Assembly (NCBI GenBank): GCA_045578665.1
Contig: JAZNKR010000204.1
Span: forward strand, 1-7,680
DNA: 7,680 nt
Reading direction: 5' to 3'
Source: HGM04593 sp045578665
GTDB lineage: Bacteria > Bacteroidota > Bacteroidia > Bacteroidales > Bacteroidaceae
Under the pieces are notes generated by a model. The model ran no database searches and was not told the DNA's origin. It was given only the letters and a program-made list of their open reading frames with translations. The translations under genes and the position numbers were made by a program. Positions 5,608 to 7,680 of this stretch are shown piece after piece (positions within the stretch are counted from its first letter, which is position 1; the number at the start of each line of letters is the position of its first letter).

Positions 5608-6027
5608 ATGATTGAAGTCGGGAAAGACAGGAAAGTGAAGGTCTATGGCGTTTGCTTCAATGGGGTGAACGAGTTGTTGAACGTGGCATTGTCTCATAAA
5701 CCCAAGGATGGGGTATACGTGGGGATGAGGCGGGATAGATATCCTTACTTCGACATATATGATTATGCATACGACAAAAGGTATTATACGCATTTCGTGT
5801 TTGCTCGTAGCAAAGAGGAGTTGGAGCATAGGCTGGGGATTCTCAACGGTAAGCGGATGGTTCCGGAGGGCAGTGATGTAAAAACGGAACTGGGACCGAC
5901 GATTTACTGGGAAGGTGACGAGCACGAACCGATGCAAATCCCGGAATGTGATGATGTCAAGGTGGTACAACCCCATTTTATGGCATCACTGCAAGAGTGG
6001 AACAAGAAAGATAAAACTTATAAATAA
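5608..6027 (+). CDS. Soluble hypothetical protein, second gene of the PP2C operon
   Basis: A 139-aa protein I do not recognise. It has no signal peptide and no TM segment. The first part (MIEVGKDRKVKVYGVCFNGV) looks like beta strands. The middle is remarkably rich in Tyr and Asp (RRDRYPYFDIYDYAYDKRYY, about residues 41-60). The C-terminal part (EGDEHEPMQIPECDDV) is acidic and ends in a basic KKDKTYK. It may be an immunity-type or adaptor protein, but that is only a guess from size and place. It starts 4 bp after the tail-anchored protein gene stops, and the lipoprotein gene starts 2 bp after its own stop, so all belong to one transcript. Confidence 0.68.
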   Translation: MIEVGKDRKVKVYGVCFNGVNELLNVALSHKPKDGVYVGMRRDRYPYFDIYDYAYDKRYYTHFVFARSKEELEHRLGILNGKRMVPEGSDVKTELGPTIYWEGDEHEPMQIPECDDVKVVQPHFMASLQEWNKKDKTYK

Positions 6028-6029
6028 AC

Positions 6030-6362
6030 ATGAAAACTATGAAACATTATTCATTGATTGCAACATTGATGACACTGACATTGTGCACATCTTGTGTAGA
6101 GAAGAGATTCGAACGCATAATTTCCACAGAAAACGATCAGTATAGCGTTGTCTATAATGAAGGGAAATACGGAGTGTATGACAATATTGCCGATAGCCTT
6201 GTGACGGCGGTGAAGTATGATACCATTGTATATCGTAAACTCACTACGGTGGATGAGATAGATGTAGTGTTATGGAATTATGAGGTAGACGGACATAGAG
6301 GACTGCTCTCTGTCGCTTGCGAAACAAACGAAAAGATGGAAATTACATTCGGTGCAAATTGA
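6030..6362 (+). CDS. Small lipoprotein with WG-like repeats
   Basis: A 110-aa exported protein. The N-terminus MKTMKHYSLIATLMTLTLCT followed by SCV is a typical short lipoprotein signal, with Cys22 the likely lipidated residue (Ser at -1; the usual Leu is at -4 rather than -3, so the lipobox is relaxed). The mature part contains KYGVYDN...VKYDTIVYR (45-68) and a weaker second unit EVDGHRGLLSV (85-95). These resemble the K-x-G-x-x-x...Y-D-x-I pattern of WG-repeat proteins, which are often surface-exposed in Bacteroidetes. A second ATG at 6039 is an alternative start and leaves a normal signal. It lies 2 bp after the upstream gene and 7 bp before the PP2C gene. An envelope component within a phosphatase operon points to signalling across the membrane. 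Confidence 0.68.
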   Translation: MKTMKHYSLIATLMTLTLCTSCVEKRFERIISTENDQYSVVYNEGKYGVYDNIADSLVTAVKYDTIVYRKLTTVDEIDVVLWNYEVDGHRGLLSVACETNEKMEITFGAN

Positions 6363-6369
6363 TATTGCC

Positions 6370-7053
6370 ATGGATTGTAAATTTATTGCTTTCTCAGAAA
6401 AGGGCATTCGACGGAGCAATCAAGATATCTGCCGGATAATAGAGATGCCCGAGTATAATCGTAGCCTATTTGTCCTTTGCGATGGTATGGGCGGGCATGA
6501 CATGGGTGATGTAGCCGCCGAGACAGTGTGTAATGCGTTGTGTGAATATTGGATAAAACATGCAATGGAGACAGACTCCGAAGAAAAAGTGCGCAAGGCT
6601 TGTGCTGTAGCCTGGAAGAAACTATATGAACGCTCTGTACGAGTACGGCCGGTAGAAATGGGGACAACTCTCGTTATGGCAAGTGTGGAGGGAGATAGGG
6701 TGACTGTTGCGAATTGTGGTGATAGCCGTTGTTATCTCTTTCGCGAAAGCCAACTGTTGTTTCAAACAACTGATCATGTAGGGCAACGTAATGGCTGGGA
6801 AGTGGTGACTAGATGCTTCTTCTCACAACGAGAAGATGTGGCAATTCCCGACATAACTTCATTAACCTTGCAACAGGGGGATAGGATTTTTCTTTGTTCG
6901 GACGGAGTCAGCAGATTTGTTCCGGAAAATGTAATATTGGATTGTGCCCAAAGTACATGTTCGTTGGAATCTGTAGAAATGAAACTGAGACGTGCCAGTG
7001 AAGAATCTTCCAAGGATAACTATTCCGGTATATTTGTAAGCATTGGTGGGTAA
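6370..7053 (+). CDS. Compact PP2C-family serine/threonine protein phosphatase
   Basis: A 227-aa metal-dependent phosphatase predicted to remove phosphate from Ser/Thr in the cytoplasm. All core PPM motifs are in order: GIRRSNQD (12-19), LCDGMGGHDMGDVAAE (36-51, metal-binding Asp38), GTTL (98-101), ANCGDSRCYLF (114-124), TTDH (133-136), LCSDGVSRF (175-183, metal-binding Asp178) and SKDNYSGIFV (214-223, Asp216). I prefer ATG 6370, 7 bp after the lipoprotein stop; an in-frame GTG at 6352 would overlap that gene. At 227 aa it is at the short end for bacterial PP2C. The frame after the TAA stop goes on to encode a TM helix, described separately. It is the last gene of the operon. No Ser/Thr kinase or FHA partner is in the window. 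Confidence 0.92.
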   Translation: MDCKFIAFSEKGIRRSNQDICRIIEMPEYNRSLFVLCDGMGGHDMGDVAAETVCNALCEYWIKHAMETDSEEKVRKACAVAWKKLYERSVRVRPVEMGTTLVMASVEGDRVTVANCGDSRCYLFRESQLLFQTTDHVGQRNGWEVVTRCFFSQREDVAIPDITSLTLQQGDRIFLCSDGVSRFVPENVILDCAQSTCSLESVEMKLRRASEESSKDNYSGIFVSIGG

Positions 7054-7146
7054 ACATTCATCATTGTGCAAATTCACCTGTTCTTTATTGCAGTGGAGGT
7101 AGTAGTAATGATCTATGTATGGTTAAGAAGAATAAAAATGAAATAG
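7054..7146 (+). other. In-frame extension of the PP2C gene encoding a TM helix with basic end
   Basis: After the PP2C stop TAA (7051-7053) the same frame stays open for 30 codons to TAG 7144-7146. It reads TFIIVQIHLFFIAVEVVVMI, then YVWLRRIKMK: one hydrophobic segment of TM length with a basic stop-transfer-like end. C-terminal TM anchors are known in bacterial PP2C phosphatases. Three readings are possible: a recent nonsense mutation that released a once membrane-bound phosphatase, occasional stop readthrough, or a separate 26-aa membrane peptide started from GTG 7066. Chance is also possible for so short a stretch. Confidence 0.4.
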
Positions 7147-7343
7147 GCAAGATACCATATTACATGTAGAGGGAGGAAAGCATAGATGTGTGGGATACTG
7201 TAAACAAAATAAAAGAAATCAAGAAAACGATGTTCTATAGAGCTGAGATTGATTTGTAAGGGCAAAAGTTATCGATGCATACTATGGAATGTAGATGATT
7301 TACCCCTAAATTTGCGAAGAACCAAAGGAATATTTATGAGCCC
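7147..7343. other. AT-rich gap between convergent PP2C operon and nhaA
   Basis: I see no gene, no clear hairpin terminator and no promoter here, although the two flanking genes converge on it. A short frame at 7165-7260 (including VWDTVNKIKEIKKTMFYR) has protein-like composition but no start and no recognisable family. It may be decayed coding sequence. Confidence 0.4.
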
Positions 7344-7680
7344 TTATTTGTGTCTCGGCAACGTCCTGTTCAAGAAGTAACAACCAAGAACGGCTGAGAT
7401 GATGGAGCCGAGGAGCACACCCAGTTTAGCTTGGGGAAGCAGTGCTGCACTGCTGGCTCCGAGTCCTGCGTAGGAGAGTTCGGCGATGAACATGGATACG
7501 GTGAATCCAATACCGCATATGACGCAAACGCTTGCGAAACTCTTCCACGTAGCTCCTGTAGGTAGGGTAACGAGACGTAACCGCACGGCCAGCCAGGAGA
7601 AGGAGAACACTCCGATAAACTTACCCAACACGAGGCCCATCATTACCGCCAGGCTTACTCCAGAGAAGACATCGCCCAAG
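7344..7680 (-). CDS. nhaA: Na+/H+ antiporter NhaA, C-terminal fragment (5' end outside window)
   Basis: This is the last 112 or so residues of an inner-membrane antiporter that exports Na+ in exchange for protons. GDVFSGVSLAVMMGLVLGKF matches the NhaA helix that carries the conserved Lys (Lys300 in E. coli) in the LGK-x-x-G motif. It is followed by SFSWLAVRLRLVTLPTGAT, then the signature CGIGFTVSMFIAELSY helix and QAKLGVLLGSIISAVLG, the last TM. The frame ends LPRHK and TAA. E. coli NhaA is 388 aa, so about two thirds lies beyond the right edge; the TTG at 7679 is an internal Leu codon, not a start. GC-rich, like recN. It converges on the PP2C operon. Confidence 0.93.
   Translation of the reverse strand, partial: LGDVFSGVSLAVMMGLVLGKFIGVFSFSWLAVRLRLVTLPTGATWKSFASVCVICGIGFTVSMFIAELSYAGLGASSAALLPQAKLGVLLGSIISAVLGCYFLNRTLPRHK

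Noticed and set aside
5590..5976. 128-aa minus-strand frame
   Set aside because: Shadow of the soluble hypothetical gene, which has operon spacing on the + strand.
6352..6369. GTG at 6352 as the PP2C start
   Set aside because: It overlaps the lipoprotein gene end, and the first PP2C strand begins naturally after ATG 6370.

Overview
The window looks like chromosomal DNA of a Bacteroidales member (Bacteroides/Prevotella/Porphyromonas group). Three things point there: promoters of the Bacteroidetes type (TTTG, about 20 bp, TAnnTTTG), almost no Shine-Dalgarno sequences, and a HU-related DNA-binding protein of the kind abundant in that order. The genus cannot be settled from this sequence.

Layout. 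At the left edge is the 3' end of recN (+). It converges on a gene for a membrane-anchored S41-type serine peptidase (-), and a shared hairpin terminator lies between them. Next comes a 435-bp gene-free stretch. It holds the peptidase promoter, a run of hairpins ending in a + strand intrinsic terminator with no gene to terminate (possible small RNA), and four tandem 21-bp imperfect palindromes that run into the -33 box of the next promoter. That promoter serves a 207-aa HU-type protein fused to a winged-helix-like C-terminal domain. Directly behind it, overlapping its stop codon, is a C-terminal scrap of what looks like an alpha/beta-hydrolase, followed by a strong terminator. From about 2797 to 3340 the DNA is mostly non-coding, with one near-perfect promoter and a hairpin plus G-rich element.

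From about 3050 to 7150 lies an accessory-looking, lower-GC region on the + strand: a 36-aa open frame, a 55-aa probable zinc-binding miniprotein, a three-TM protein with a long C-terminal coiled coil, and a tight four-gene operon. The operon encodes a tail-anchored protein that may be DUF6557-like, a soluble protein of unknown function, a small lipoprotein with WG-like repeats, and a compact PP2C phosphatase. The frame downstream of the PP2C stop codon encodes a transmembrane helix with a basic tail, so the phosphatase may have lost, or may conditionally gain, a membrane anchor. The right edge is the 3' end of nhaA (-), the Na+/H+ antiporter.

The housekeeping fragments (recN, nhaA) and the HU gene are visibly richer in G and C than the island between HU and nhaA. 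The most notable points are the palindrome array on the HU promoter, the membrane/phosphatase cassette with no visible kinase, and the out-of-place TM segment after PP2C.
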